Shown: positions 1-8,600 of the stretch, one piece after another
Layout of the letters: the number at the start of each line of letters is the position of its first letter
Numbering within the stretch: the stretch's first letter is position 1
NCBI GenBank assembly: GCA_023091735.1
Contig: JALKBU010000721.1
Coordinates: 1-26,697 of the forward strand
DNA length: 26,697 nucleotides
Direction: 5' to 3'
Origin: Trichomonas tenax
Taxonomy: Eukaryota; Parabasalia; Trichomonadida; Trichomonadidae
The notes under the pieces: generated by a model
What the model was told of the DNA's origin: nothing
Database searches by the model: none
The model's input: only the letters and a program-made list of their open reading frames with translations
Made by a program: the position numbers and the translations under genes

Positions 1-214
1 CTAGATCACCAGGTCATCCTTCACTATGAGGCCACAACTACTCATAATGAAGTCTTCTTTGGCTTCCAACATTGAGTTCAATCCATTTCAACCTATTGAC
101 ACTTTTCCATTTTTCCCGCGCAATCACTTCACTTTCCTTTATATTTGACATTCTGACTCTATATGTCAAACATAATTTACATGTCAGAAAAGCACGTTGT
201 TCTATTTTGTCCCA
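1..214 (+). repeat. Left arm of ~210-bp long-distance inverted repeat (IR-A)
   Basis: This stretch reappears in reverse complement at 15747-15957. The match starts at the first base of the window (CTAGATCACCAGGTC) and ends at the TTTTGTCCCA near 214. About nine bases in ten agree, with small indels around 118-135 and 160-190. The arm may continue upstream of the window. It contains the words GACACTTTTCC and TTACATGTCA, which recur in other intergenic regions here. Open frames of 60-odd codons on it show no coding character. Confidence 0.9.
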
Positions 215-916
215 GTCCCTTTCAAATTTAAATCACAATAGTTATATTAATACATAGAGTATTAAGTCTTTATTTTATTTTCAGTATAGTTTTTCATATG
301 ATACGGTTATGAACACGAAAAGACATCATAATATTTGGACGTTATGATTTTGTCAAAAAAAATCGCATCACACAATTGCCTTGATTCAAAATGGTAAACT
401 CCTTATAAATTCTCATCAAAATATGAATAAAATATGTAATCTGTTATATATTAACAAGAAAATCAAAAAAAAATCATAATAAATCATGTGGACAGCATGG
501 CACTCCATTTTCAAATTTTTTTAATGTGTTTTAATGATCACAGTTCCAAAATTATCAGGCCTAACTCAGTTTACTCACATTATATGTAATAAACATGGTT
601 CTTTGTATATTATGGCATCAAGTTTGTGATGTGTAGAACTCTCTGTTCATCTGACTGGGCTGTTTTTGTAGATTTGGGTATCCTTTTTGAGGCAAAAATT
701 TAATTAGATATTTTAATGTTCAATCCCATTGATTTAAAGCACTGCATTACTATATTGTATAGTGGCACATAAGAGCTATATGTACATGCTAGAAGTAGGT
801 TTCTAACTTAATTCTGCCTCGAGATACGCATGCACCACCGGACACCCTATATTCAACAAATAAAAAAAGCAATTTGTCAAAAATATCAACAATTTCGATG
901 ACTGAATTGATGAATC
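215..916. other. AT-rich intergenic stretch with no recognisable gene
   Basis: I see only AT-rich sequence with stops in all frames and no initiator-plus-ATG combination leading into a sustained frame. The opposite-strand frame at 803-1000 is a shadow of the pseudogene that follows. Confidence 0.6.
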
Positions 917-1200
917 GAATACATATGAAGTAAAAGAATTCGATGGAAAGCAATTCGTTAAGATATTCTCACATAACTGTACAAATAGAGTGTTTTTCAA
1001 TGATGAAGATGAAGTTTTAGAGATTCGTGATCATCCTCAAAAATTCTCTGTTCTAAACGAAACACACAATAGAATAAACAAGAATAATAGATATTTTGAA
1101 TTCATTTATCAAATATCTGATCTTGAAATGATTCACTTCAGCCAATCAATTTTCTCTATTGATTGCCATGAAGAACCAGGACAATCTGCACCTGGATTCA
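917..1200 (+). repeat. 284-bp direct repeat identical to 4030-4313
   Basis: Offset is constant (3113) and I found no mismatch by eye over the whole length. Flanks on both sides are unrelated or strongly diverged, so the duplication or conversion tract is sharply bounded. Confidence 0.85.
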
Positions 1201-1440
1201 AGCTTATCTTGAAATGATTCACTTCAGTAAAATAGTTTTTCTTTTTGATTAGCATGAAATACGAAAGTAGAGTCGGAATGGCATTCGTCGATGGTAGGCC
1301 AGATGTTGAAAATTGGAATTAAATCCTATAGCTGCGACAATGGCGTGTTACTTGTTATGATAAATTCACAACAAAAATACGTAAATTATGTTGCACTGTC
1401 GTTTAGAATATATTACAAAAAGTTTGGAAATCCTTGTATT
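917..1440 (+). pseudogene. Mosaic decayed copy of the 3989-4588 gene
   Basis: Bases 917-1200 are, as read, identical and colinear to 4030-4313 of the gene at 3989-4588, but the initiator codon and first 13 or so residues are missing and no ATG replaces them. At 1201 the sequence jumps back: a 20-base word (CTTGAAATGATTCACTTCAG, 1123-1142) recurs at 1208-1227. From there a much more diverged version of the same gene continues, with stops and frameshifts, to about 1440. It includes a recognisable counterpart of the parent's GRPDVQNW segment near 1290-1318. It therefore looks like an old degenerate copy whose 5' half was recently overwritten or inserted. It is unlikely to encode a functional protein. 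The function of the parent family is unknown to me. Confidence 0.8.
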
Positions 1441-1808
1441 ATTCAAAATACTCTCTACACCTATTGCTTAGTTCTGAACATATTGATTTACTGTTAAAAG
1501 ATGATTTAATAATAATGTTTATCGGCGAAGCTATCTAAAACATATAAAATTTGCAACGTCAAAATAACATATTCAAATGTTGGATTTTTTAATAAACTAT
1601 TCATTTGGGAAAAAATTCAGTGTGTAAAAAGTCAAGTTTTTCTCAAAAGATTTTGTTCATCAATGATATATTCAACTGTTGTTATCAAAACATCATATAA
1701 TGCAATCAGCAATTTGTTTATTTATATTTGGAGAGATTAAATTTTTACAATGGTGGATTTTTTTCATTCTCAGAATAAATTTTGAATAACATTGAATCTG
1801 TGAAACAA

Positions 1809-1813
1809 TCATT
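1809..1813 (+). promoter_or_regulatory. Initiator (TCATT) of ankyrin gene copy 1
   Basis: TCATT fits the trichomonad initiator TCAYW. The presumed +1 A is 10 bases before the ATG at 1821, the usual very short leader. It favours ATG 1821 over the in-frame TTG at 1782. Confidence 0.6.
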
Positions 1814-1820
1814 TTTAAAG

Positions 1821-2330
1821 ATGCCTAACACAAGCAATGTATCAAATTCATTATTAGATAGCTTGTCTAACCTCAATCAGTTACAGCAGCATATCAACAG
1901 CGGAGAGAGTGTTTTCTATCTCGATCGAGATGGCTCTAATCTTCTCCACTTTGCTGCGCAATTTGGAAGTCCAGATGTTATCAACTTCTTGGTTGAAAGA
2001 GGTGTCGATGTCAACAAGGTGAACAGGATGGGCTTCCCACCAATTCACTTAGTTTGCCTCGTTGGAAGTCACGCAAACTTCGAGAAACTCATCTCATACG
2101 GCGCAGATGTCAATGTAAGAGATCGCGAAGGAAGGTCATTAATTTTCTATGCAATCTTCAACAGCGCACACACAAATATCTTACGAGATCTTATTCACGA
2201 ATACAATTTGAATACAACAGAATCCGACACAAATGGCAGGAAGCCAATTGATTATGTATACAAATATATTGCCATGGTGGGTGCAGCTTGGATTGGCACC
2301 GTATATGTATTGAATCACGTCACTGATTAA
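1821..2330 (+). CDS. Small ankyrin-repeat protein, copy 1
   Basis: Encodes 169 residues. After a polar N-terminus of about 34 residues come about four ankyrin repeats: residues 35-66 (DRDGSNLLHFAAQFGS), 68-99 (NRMGFPPIHLVCLVGS), 101-133 (DREGRSLIFYAIFNSAHT) and a partial one from 136. The C-terminal part, AMVGAAWIGTVYVLNHV, is hydrophobic and could be a short membrane-proximal or capping helix. Ankyrin repeats bind other proteins; no partner can be named. I start at ATG 1821 because the frame's upstream TTG is not a eukaryotic start and an initiator sits just before 1821. A near-identical copy lies inverted at 9148-9657, differing at about seven residues. The preserved frame in both suggests both are or recently were functional. 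Confidence 0.75.
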   Translation: MPNTSNVSNSLLDSLSNLNQLQQHINSGESVFYLDRDGSNLLHFAAQFGSPDVINFLVERGVDVNKVNRMGFPPIHLVCLVGSHANFEKLISYGADVNVRDREGRSLIFYAIFNSAHTNILRDLIHEYNLNTTESDTNGRKPIDYVYKYIAMVGAAWIGTVYVLNHVTD

Positions 2331-2418
2331 CCGCTACATTTCTTGTTAAGCACTTGTTTTATTTAAGATAAAATGAAAACAATTTATTTAATCGTTATGC
2401 CTTGAATATTGGGATCAA

Positions 2419-2464
2419 ATTGCCATGGTGGGTGCAGCTTGGATTGGCACCGTATATGTATTGA
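2419..2464 (+). repeat. 46-bp tandem copy of the ankyrin gene 3' end
   Basis: Identical to 2268-2313 (ATTGCCATGGTGGGTGC...). It starts exactly where the plus and minus copies of IR-B stop matching. The following bases to about 2510 loosely resemble the normal 3' flank at 2353-2402, so this is a partial tandem duplication of the gene's tail. Confidence 0.85.
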
Positions 2465-2645
2465 TAAAAATTTTTTATTTATGATAAAATGTGAAGAATT
2501 TTTAACTTTATGTTGTATTTGATATATCGAACAACTTTAATTAAAAATTTTCTTTATCTTTAATAATATTGGAAGTTGATGCTTAAATTTCAAAATATCA
2601 TGGTGAAATAAAATTGCAGATACAAGGCAGCATATTAAACAGTAT

Positions 2646-3578
2646 TTAATCAAGTGAATTATTATATAAACTTGATAAAAAGTTATAAAACTTTATCGGA
2701 AGATCATCGATAAACTTATAACCAGGGAAATAATTAATATCAATCAGCCAATATGTATTGGTTTCATCAATAAGTATATCAAAGCCTACCAAATTCATGT
2801 TGAGGGATTTTCGAATTGATCTTGAAAGCTTTTTAAAGACATCGAAATGAACTGAACTTTTTTGAACACCATTTTCTATATTCCAGATTCCATTATCATT
2901 GGGTTTTTGTGAATGAAAAACGATAGATATAGATTCATCTGATTTAATATCACGCGTCGAAGGTCTCAGTGTGACATCGATGCTTTCTCCTATTGCATAA
3001 ATCTTGTAAACAACGCCTCCATGATTTATATATTCTTGGATGATTGATGGCGTCACAATTCCAACTAATGATTCTTGATCAGTTACTAAATGAAGTGTAT
3101 GAGCCAATTCATTTGATGCCGATCCTGTGTGGCAGCTGATATTAGGTTTAGAAATGACTGGAAAACTAAAATCTTTTGTGGCAATTTTTATTGATTCTAA
3201 ATCCGATTTTTCAATTAATACAGACTTAGGAACTCGGACATCCAGATCACTTGGCCATGATATAGTTCGCATAGCATCGTCTAGCATCGCTCTATCAAGT
3301 GTAAGACAAACACTTTTAAGATCATCAACAATTATCACTTCTGGATGCTTTTTAATATAATTGTAAAGATTCATTATCTTCAAATTAGATTCTGGTATAG
3401 GTGATTCTAATAAATACGTAACTTTGTAAATAATTATATCAAATTCTCCTTGTTCATCAAAATCTTTATTAATATCGAGATAAACGACATTATCACCTCT
3501 TTCCTTTGCATATTTAATGAATTCATCCCATTGTAGTGACTTCCATTTGGTTTTTTTCCCAACATAACCAATTTTCAT
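2646..3578 (-). CDS. Inositol-tetrakisphosphate 1-kinase family (ATP-grasp) kinase
   Basis: A 310-residue protein, about the usual length of the ITPK (inositol 1,3,4-trisphosphate 5/6-kinase) family. Seen in order: N-terminal MKIGYVGKKTKWKSLQW; an ATP-binding lysine in FPVISKPN (about 139-146); the family hallmark QEYINHGGVVYKIYAIG at 181-197; NLVGFDILID at 262-271; and the metal-binding tail LIDINYFPGYK at 278-288. Family enzymes use ATP to phosphorylate soluble inositol tris- and tetrakisphosphates on the way to higher inositol phosphates; which isomer is used here cannot be told. Expected to be cytosolic, as there is no signal or membrane segment. The ATG at 3578 follows a short AT-rich leader; no clear TCAYW initiator is seen, only CCATTTT. 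It lies convergent to the ankyrin gene at 1821-2330. Confidence 0.92.
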   Translation of the reverse strand: MKIGYVGKKTKWKSLQWDEFIKYAKERGDNVVYLDINKDFDEQGEFDIIIYKVTYLLESPIPESNLKIMNLYNYIKKHPEVIIVDDLKSVCLTLDRAMLDDAMRTISWPSDLDVRVPKSVLIEKSDLESIKIATKDFSFPVISKPNISCHTGSASNELAHTLHLVTDQESLVGIVTPSIIQEYINHGGVVYKIYAIGESIDVTLRPSTRDIKSDESISIVFHSQKPNDNGIWNIENGVQKSSVHFDVFKKLSRSIRKSLNMNLVGFDILIDETNTYWLIDINYFPGYKFIDDLPIKFYNFLSSLYNNSLD

Positions 3579-3965
3579 TTTTTAAAATGGCACTTTTGGT
3601 GCTGGAAAATAAAGTCGTTCTCTCTAATTGATATATCTCTCTTGAATCACAGTGTTGTAATTCTACATTTTGTTCAATAATTTTATAATTGCAAATTGAT
3701 GGACATTCTAAAAACGAATCAAAACATTATAGCATCTCATTTCTTAATTATTTCATTTCCAGAATGCCGAATTACATAAGAGCCTTATAATTATCTTCTC
3801 CCCAATAATTAATTGACCGATCGACAATCTTCTTCTTTTATTGCTAATTATTATATGTTTCATGAATGATTTTAGGGAATGTTAAATTAAAATATGATTT
3901 TAATGATATGTAATAATATTTATGGAAACAGGATGAAGCCAGCATTGAATAAAGAATATGTTTTT
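3579..3965. other. Divergent intergenic region between kinase and unknown gene
   Basis: About 390 bp of AT-rich sequence separating divergently transcribed genes. It presumably holds both promoters. No conserved RNA or repeat was recognised. Confidence 0.5.
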
Positions 3966-3970
3966 TCACA
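3966..3970 (+). promoter_or_regulatory. Initiator (TCACA) of the 3989 gene
   Basis: TCACA matches TCAYW, with the presumed +1 A 21 bases before ATG 3989. Confidence 0.5.
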
Positions 3971-3988
3971 GTTTAAATAAGGCTAATT

Positions 3989-4588
3989 ATGAAATTAGTG
4001 GAGAAGAAATTTAGATATCTTAATTTATTGAATACATATGAAGTAAAAGAATTCGATGGAAAGCAATTCGTTAAGATATTCTCACATAACTGTACAAATA
4101 GAGTGTTTTTCAATGATGAAGATGAAGTTTTAGAGATTCGTGATCATCCTCAAAAATTCTCTGTTCTAAACGAAACACACAATAGAATAAACAAGAATAA
4201 TAGATATTTTGAATTCATTTATCAAATATCTGATCTTGAAATGATTCACTTCAGCCAATCAATTTTCTCTATTGATTGCCATGAAGAACCAGGACAATCT
4301 GCACCTGGATTCAGACTGATCTCTCCGTTATTCGAAAATTCATTCCATGGTCTCTGCGTTCGAACTTTTCTGTTCCCTGGGGAAGGTTCAACATCTCTAA
4401 TTGATGGAAGACCTGATGTTCAAAATTGGCATTATCCAATCGGAGTTTATTCCTCTATATATGGAGATTTTCCCGTTATAATCAATTCCATTATAACTTT
4501 TACTGATTATATTGCATTATGGTATATAATATATTATAATAAATATGCATATACATACAACTTTCATAGTAGCTTCAGCATATACTGA
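3989..4588 (+). CDS. Uncharacterised 199-residue protein, founder of a local decayed family
   Basis: Starts at ATG with an initiator just upstream and has no signal peptide. I do not recognise the domain. The middle (about residues 75-150) is the part shared with the two decayed copies at 917-1440 and 5131-5510: FIYQISDLEMIHFSQ, a PGQSAPGFRLISP segment, FHGLCVRTFLFPG and GRPDVQNWHYPIG. Conservation of these blocks across copies that have otherwise diverged marks them as the structural core. The last 40 residues are rich in Tyr, Ile and Phe and may be a less constrained or altered tail, so even this copy could be C-terminally modified. The pattern reads as a soluble beta-rich domain, but that is inference. 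Confidence 0.6.
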   Translation: MKLVEKKFRYLNLLNTYEVKEFDGKQFVKIFSHNCTNRVFFNDEDEVLEIRDHPQKFSVLNETHNRINKNNRYFEFIYQISDLEMIHFSQSIFSIDCHEEPGQSAPGFRLISPLFENSFHGLCVRTFLFPGEGSTSLIDGRPDVQNWHYPIGVYSSIYGDFPVIINSIITFTDYIALWYIIYYNKYAYTYNFHSSFSIY

Positions 4589-5130
4589 CTTATTCTGAAC
4601 ATCTTACTCAATTTATTGTTAATTACCTGTTCATTAAGAATTCAAAATATCTGCGAACTTAAGGGAGTAGATATCAACAGACCGAATATTGCTTCTCTCA
4701 AACCTATTAATTTTGCATTCCTCTACGTGCCATGCAGACAACTTTTTAATTTTGCAGACTTCTTTGGCCTTTGTTCTTTTTTGGGTCTTTTTTTGATTTT
4801 GTTATGTCAAAAACTTTTGATTATCAACACTTAAAAAAATAGGTGTGCAAATTTTTTTACATATATTATCTTAAAATAAAATCACACTTATAAAACTTTT
4901 GCTTATTCTTGAGCGATGATTATTCGTTGTTAATTCATGATAATCTCGCTTAGATGTTGATAATCACACTTTAATCTCACTTTCTTAAACGAGACTTATA
5001 TGTTTTAATAGACCCTTAACCTAGATCAGTCTGCGCCTAGTGTAGCCGCGCTGGCATTCAGGTCCTAAATAAACTCCTTTATAGAGATAAAATTCAACAT
5101 ATATAAGAGATATTTTTCAAGGCTTTTTAA
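4589..5130. other. Intergenic stretch with a small GC-rich patch
   Basis: No supported gene. An imperfect inverted repeat (AGCGATGATTAT near 4912-4923 against ATAATCTCGCT near 4940-4950) could form a hairpin. A short GC-rich patch lies at about 5025-5070 (GTAGCCGCGCTGG) in otherwise AT-rich DNA; its origin is unclear. Confidence 0.4.
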
Positions 5131-5510
5131 TTGCCAATAGGGGCAATCAGTTTAGTTATTGTGAATTTTATTTATCAAACATCGAACTTTGAATTAATTA
5201 ACTTTAATCAGTCTGTTTTTCCTCTTGATTGTGGCAAAGAATATGGAAAAACATCCTCTGGTTTTAAATTAGACTCCCCGTTAACGAATAAATTCTTTCA
5301 TGGGCTCTGTGTTCAATCATTACTGTTTTCAATAGAGAACGAGTTATCCATGGCTTCTTATATTGAAGGAAGACCAGATATTGAAAATTAGCATGTATAA
5401 ATTTAATTACGTTTCGATGCCTGTATTTGTAAATAATGCCTACAAAACGACGAATTATGTTGTTTTTTTGGTATCGGATTTTATTTATAATAAGTTTGTT
5501 GTATCATACA
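5131..5510 (+). pseudogene. Decayed copy of the 3989-4588 gene
   Basis: Residues readable in frame from 5131 to 5391 match the core of the 3989 gene: FIYQTSNFELINFNQSVF, a GKTSSGFKLDSPL segment, FFHGLCVQSLLF, and GRPDIEN followed by TAG where the parent has Trp-His-Tyr. There is no ATG at the corresponding 5' end; the open frame begins only with TTG. Weak similarity continues beyond the stop to about 5510. It is diverged throughout, unlike 917-1200, so it is an older duplicate. Confidence 0.75.
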
Positions 5511-5604
5511 TTGTAAAATGCTGTTTTCGCATACATCATTTTCCTTTTGATTTTAATTTATATTTTAAAACAGAAATCATATTTATATATAAACAAACAA
5601 AAAA

Positions 5605-7197
5605 TTATATTTCGAAATCTGGTTTCACGCCAACGATGATTTTCCTTTTCTCGACATTCCTAGAAACAGATCTCATTGGTTTTATCTTAAGCGGCTTGAA
5701 GTAAGACTCTTTTTTGAATTTAACTAACTTTGATATTGTTCTTGGTGTTGAAACTTTAGAATCTGGCCTTGGTTTCCATTCAGGACGTGCATTCTTGCAG
5801 TCCTCAATCATCTTCTCAAGATGATCGATCTCTTTTTCATGCTTTTGATATTCTTCTGCATTCTTCTTTTTCTCTTTTTCGAGATATGATTTGAGTTTCT
5901 TGATGTAATTTTGGCGATCATCTTGATGCTTTTGAACAAGCGCATTTCTCTGTTTCACCATCTCTACTAAGCCCTTCTGTTGGCTCTCTTCTGTCTCAAC
6001 TTCTTCGAGTTCATCTGCTTTTTTTCTAACTTGAGCTGCTTCTTTGTATCTTTTGAGAAGAATTAATTTCTTTTCTAGCCTCCGCAAATGAATTAAATCC
6101 TTTGAAGGCTTCGTGTATGATCTAAGGAAGTTCGGATCATCCCATTTTGCATCAAATTTATCTAATTCCTGCTGCTGCTGATTGTCGAGTTTTTCTATTT
6201 TTCTGTAACACTCCTTTTTCATTATCGAATATCTCAATTCAAGATTTTGCTTGACAGAGTTGTATTCAGCTTTCGCTTCATCGAGTTTATTATTCAAAAA
6301 GATCATCCTATCCGATGTTCTGTCGATTTTACTGTTTTCAGAAACAGCATGTCTTAATTTCACAGTTAATTTGTCGTATTTTTCTGCTTCGGCATAATTT
6401 CCTGCCATAATGTGTTTTACACGATTCTGTTCGAGATATTGCTCTATGTATGGTGATTTTTCGGCTGAAGGAATAACGTTTTGTGTTTCAAAATTCTCCA
6501 ATAAATTGATTATTTCTTCAGTTGTTGGTTTTGCTTCATCTTCATATGTATAAACATTCTTTGGTTGAGCTAAGAATACTGACACTGGCTCTGATTTTGC
6601 CATTTCTTTTGGAGATTCGATTGATTGTGGTGAAACAAATAATGTATCCAATTTTTGCTTCATTTGAATTGGACTGAGATCAATTTCCTGTGGAGTATCC
6701 AATTCTGACTCATCATCGCTTTGATTTTCAGGTGTTGAAACAGATGTTTCAGATAAGGGAGATGGTGCGTTATTTTCTGTATATTTTAGTGTGCCGAGGT
6801 CTGCTTTCTCTATCATTTGCGATGATAGGTCTTCCATCAAGAAAGGATTCGGTTCATACTCGAATTCTTCATCATCAGAACCAATTGGAGATGTTTGTAA
6901 TCTATGCATTTCATTCGACAATCCACGTATAATGTCATCAATTTCGTCGGTCTTTTTCGCGTCTTGTTTCGGAATTTCGACGATTGGAGTCTTAAGAATG
7001 AATTGCTTGGTCGGAGAAAAGTCATTTATAGGGATCTGAACTCCATCCCACGTAACGTGCATCCTACACGAAGGCTGAGATAGTGTTTGCTGAGGAATTG
7101 GTTTATCAAAAAAAGAATTATCGGTGCTCGACGAAGAAACAGCGTTACTCGTACCTTCTTCTTCCATCGGGGGAAGAGTGTTCGTTATTTCATTCAT
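5605..7197 (-). CDS. Coiled-coil protein with long acidic, Ser/Pro-rich N-terminal half
   Basis: 530 residues. Residues 1-240 are acidic, low-complexity and rich in Ser-Pro and Thr-Pro (for example SPIG, APSPLS, VSTPE, DTPQE, LFVSPQS), typical of a kinase-regulated disordered region. A more ordered patch, MHVTWDGVQIPINDF, sits at 46-60. Residues about 245-470 are helical and charged, with two UVR-like units (NYAEAEKYDKL at 267 and KRYKEAAQVRKKADELE at 382) separated by a heptad-like coiled coil. The C-terminus (470-530) is strongly basic. Such proteins recur in trichomonads, but I cannot name a function; a cytoskeletal or centrosome-type scaffold is a guess. ATG 7197 is preceded by TCATC initiators. 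Confidence 0.85.
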   Translation of the reverse strand: MNEITNTLPPMEEEGTSNAVSSSSTDNSFFDKPIPQQTLSQPSCRMHVTWDGVQIPINDFSPTKQFILKTPIVEIPKQDAKKTDEIDDIIRGLSNEMHRLQTSPIGSDDEEFEYEPNPFLMEDLSSQMIEKADLGTLKYTENNAPSPLSETSVSTPENQSDDESELDTPQEIDLSPIQMKQKLDTLFVSPQSIESPKEMAKSEPVSVFLAQPKNVYTYEDEAKPTTEEIINLLENFETQNVIPSAEKSPYIEQYLEQNRVKHIMAGNYAEAEKYDKLTVKLRHAVSENSKIDRTSDRMIFLNNKLDEAKAEYNSVKQNLELRYSIMKKECYRKIEKLDNQQQQELDKFDAKWDDPNFLRSYTKPSKDLIHLRRLEKKLILLKRYKEAAQVRKKADELEEVETEESQQKGLVEMVKQRNALVQKHQDDRQNYIKKLKSYLEKEKKKNAEEYQKHEKEIDHLEKMIEDCKNARPEWKPRPDSKVSTPRTISKLVKFKKESYFKPLKIKPMRSVSRNVEKRKIIVGVKPDFEI

Positions 7198-7216
7198 TCT
7201 TTTCGGTTATTCTTTT

Positions 7217-7224
7217 GATGATGA
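7217..7224 (-). promoter_or_regulatory. Overlapping TCATC initiators of the coiled-coil gene
   Basis: On the minus strand TCATCATC gives two TCAYW-like sites, the upstream one placing +1 about 25 bases before ATG 7197. Confidence 0.4.
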
Positions 7225-7330
7225 GAAGCTAAAAAAACAAACTTTTTTGATGTAAACTAAATTTTCGAAAATAAAGGGTTTGACACCTAAAAACAGAGGG
7301 GGAAATCATTTGTTTTATTCATAATGTTTA

Positions 7331-8167
7331 TTAGTTGGAGTCGAAAACACGTTTGAATGTATCATAGTTAGTTGTGCTGTATCCGATGATGGAAAATACG
7401 ATGTAATCGAAATGTGATTTCATGTTTTGTTCAATCAAATACTTTTTGAAGATTTGTGCAACATCTTCTGGATTATTGCGAAATGCTCCACAGCCATAGG
7501 CATCAAGGATAATGTTTTTGACTCCGTTTTCAATTGCTGTGAGTAAAATTCGTCTAATTTTCTCATCATTGCACGAATTTGCATAATTTATATCTAAACC
7601 ATGATTTATAACAGCAGCGGATGTGATATATGAAACTAAATATGGACTATCGAGTTTTGAATAATCTCCAAGTTTCCATGTTGGACAATCAGGCGAGAAA
7701 ATCGTGTAACTAGATGACTCTGACTTGCTTAATTCGATGTGATATTGGTAAAAATCCATTTTCTGAATAATTGACCAATATAAACAAGATGAGCGGCAAA
7801 GTGTCTCTTCTTGAGCTCTGGCGTTCTCAAGAAAACCGCCGCCAGGGTAGAAAGGATTGGCGAAGTTCAGTGCACAGACATTTTCCTTTCCTTCAACAAC
7901 AACTAAACGATGGCAAGCATCGAGTGTAGATTCGACACAAAAATCGATGAAACCTTCACAACCACCATCGAATTTAATGTTTTCCAACTCGTATTCAGGT
8001 GGATATGACTTTGTATTATTCAAGCAAAATTCGTATGGAATTTCGACATTTTCTCCTTTGTTATTTGTGTAATAACCATTAACGCAGGACCGTAAACAAT
8101 CTCGTGCCTCTTTATTGCGGCAATTTAAAGCAGATTCTGGGATTTTCTCAATTTCTTTCTCGCTCAT
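7331..8167 (-). CDS. Microbial-type poly(ADP-ribose) glycohydrolase (TIGR02452 family)
   Basis: 278 residues, close to the usual length for bacterial-type PARG. The diagnostic signature is present in the right order and spacing: NFANPFYPGGGFLENARAQEE at 101-121, with GGG at 109-111 and the catalytic QEE at 119-121. The macrodomain-type YGCGAFRNNPEDVAQIF follows at about 224-240. Family enzymes cleave the ribose-ribose bonds of poly(ADP-ribose), releasing ADP-ribose from modified proteins, in nucleus or cytosol. No targeting signal is visible. Minus-strand TCATT at 8176-8180 puts +1 11 bases before ATG 8167. The gene lies head-to-tail with the coiled-coil gene, 133 bp apart, each with its own initiator. 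Confidence 0.93.
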   Translation of the reverse strand: MSEKEIEKIPESALNCRNKEARDCLRSCVNGYYTNNKGENVEIPYEFCLNNTKSYPPEYELENIKFDGGCEGFIDFCVESTLDACHRLVVVEGKENVCALNFANPFYPGGGFLENARAQEETLCRSSCLYWSIIQKMDFYQYHIELSKSESSSYTIFSPDCPTWKLGDYSKLDSPYLVSYITSAAVINHGLDINYANSCNDEKIRRILLTAIENGVKNIILDAYGCGAFRNNPEDVAQIFKKYLIEQNMKSHFDYIVFSIIGYSTTNYDTFKRVFDSN

Positions 8168-8175
8168 TTCTCAAA

Positions 8176-8180
8176 AATGA
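8176..8180 (-). promoter_or_regulatory. Initiator (TCATT) of the PARG gene
   Basis: Minus-strand TCATT with presumed +1 A 11 bases upstream of ATG 8167, the spacing typical of trichomonad genes. Confidence 0.6.
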
Positions 8181-8274
8181 ATTCAAGTTTTTTGAGAATG
8201 AATTGTTTCAATTTTCAACAGCCATAGAAAATGGTTTAAAATATGAAATTTAGATTGGCCATTATATGTTTATG

Positions 8275-8600
8275 AACGGATCTGACGCTTATTTGGGTGT
8301 CTCAGGGCGTCCCCGATGAAATTTTTTTGATGTTTCACGTCCCCAAATGAATGATAAATGCGGAAAATTTTCGATGTGTTTTGGGGGGCTGGCCCCCGCC
8401 TATTAAAGATGAGAGTTGGCGAAGCTTAACAGCACTTGTGCGAAATACAATCAATAAAGAAAATACTTCATGTCGATGTTTTTCGTCCGGACGCCATAAA
8501 CCATTCAAAATTGAATGATTTGCAGCCAAGATGCGATGAAACGCCATGGCAAACCAACCCAGAGAGATTCGTTTCACTTCTTGGAATCGACCTCATTATT
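8275..8600. other. GC-richer island with G/C hairpin and protein-like fragments
   Basis: Base composition rises clearly above the surrounding intergenic DNA. A perfect hairpin GGGGG-CTGG-CCCCC lies at 8384-8397. On the plus strand, 8436-8620 reads as an uninterrupted, protein-like frame (for example LQPRCDETPWQTNPE then RFVSLLGIDLIIAI) but without an ATG. The minus strand is also open. It could be the remnant of a mobile element or a structured RNA; I cannot assign it. Confidence 0.4.

Larger units (their letters stand above)
1604..2421 (+). repeat. 818-bp inverted duplication, plus-strand copy (IR-B)
   Basis: Runs from TTGGGAAAAAATTCAG to GATCAAATT and is matched in reverse complement by 9057-9874, also 818 bp. 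It carries an entire ankyrin gene plus about 215 bp of 5' and 90 bp of 3' flank. Conservation of the flanks shows that a genomic segment was copied, not a processed mRNA. Confidence 0.92.

Noticed and set aside
1782..1820. N-terminal extension of the ankyrin protein from TTG
   Set aside because: TTG is not a eukaryotic start, a stop lies just before, and an initiator plus ATG at 1809-1821 gives a better start. The same applies to copy 2.
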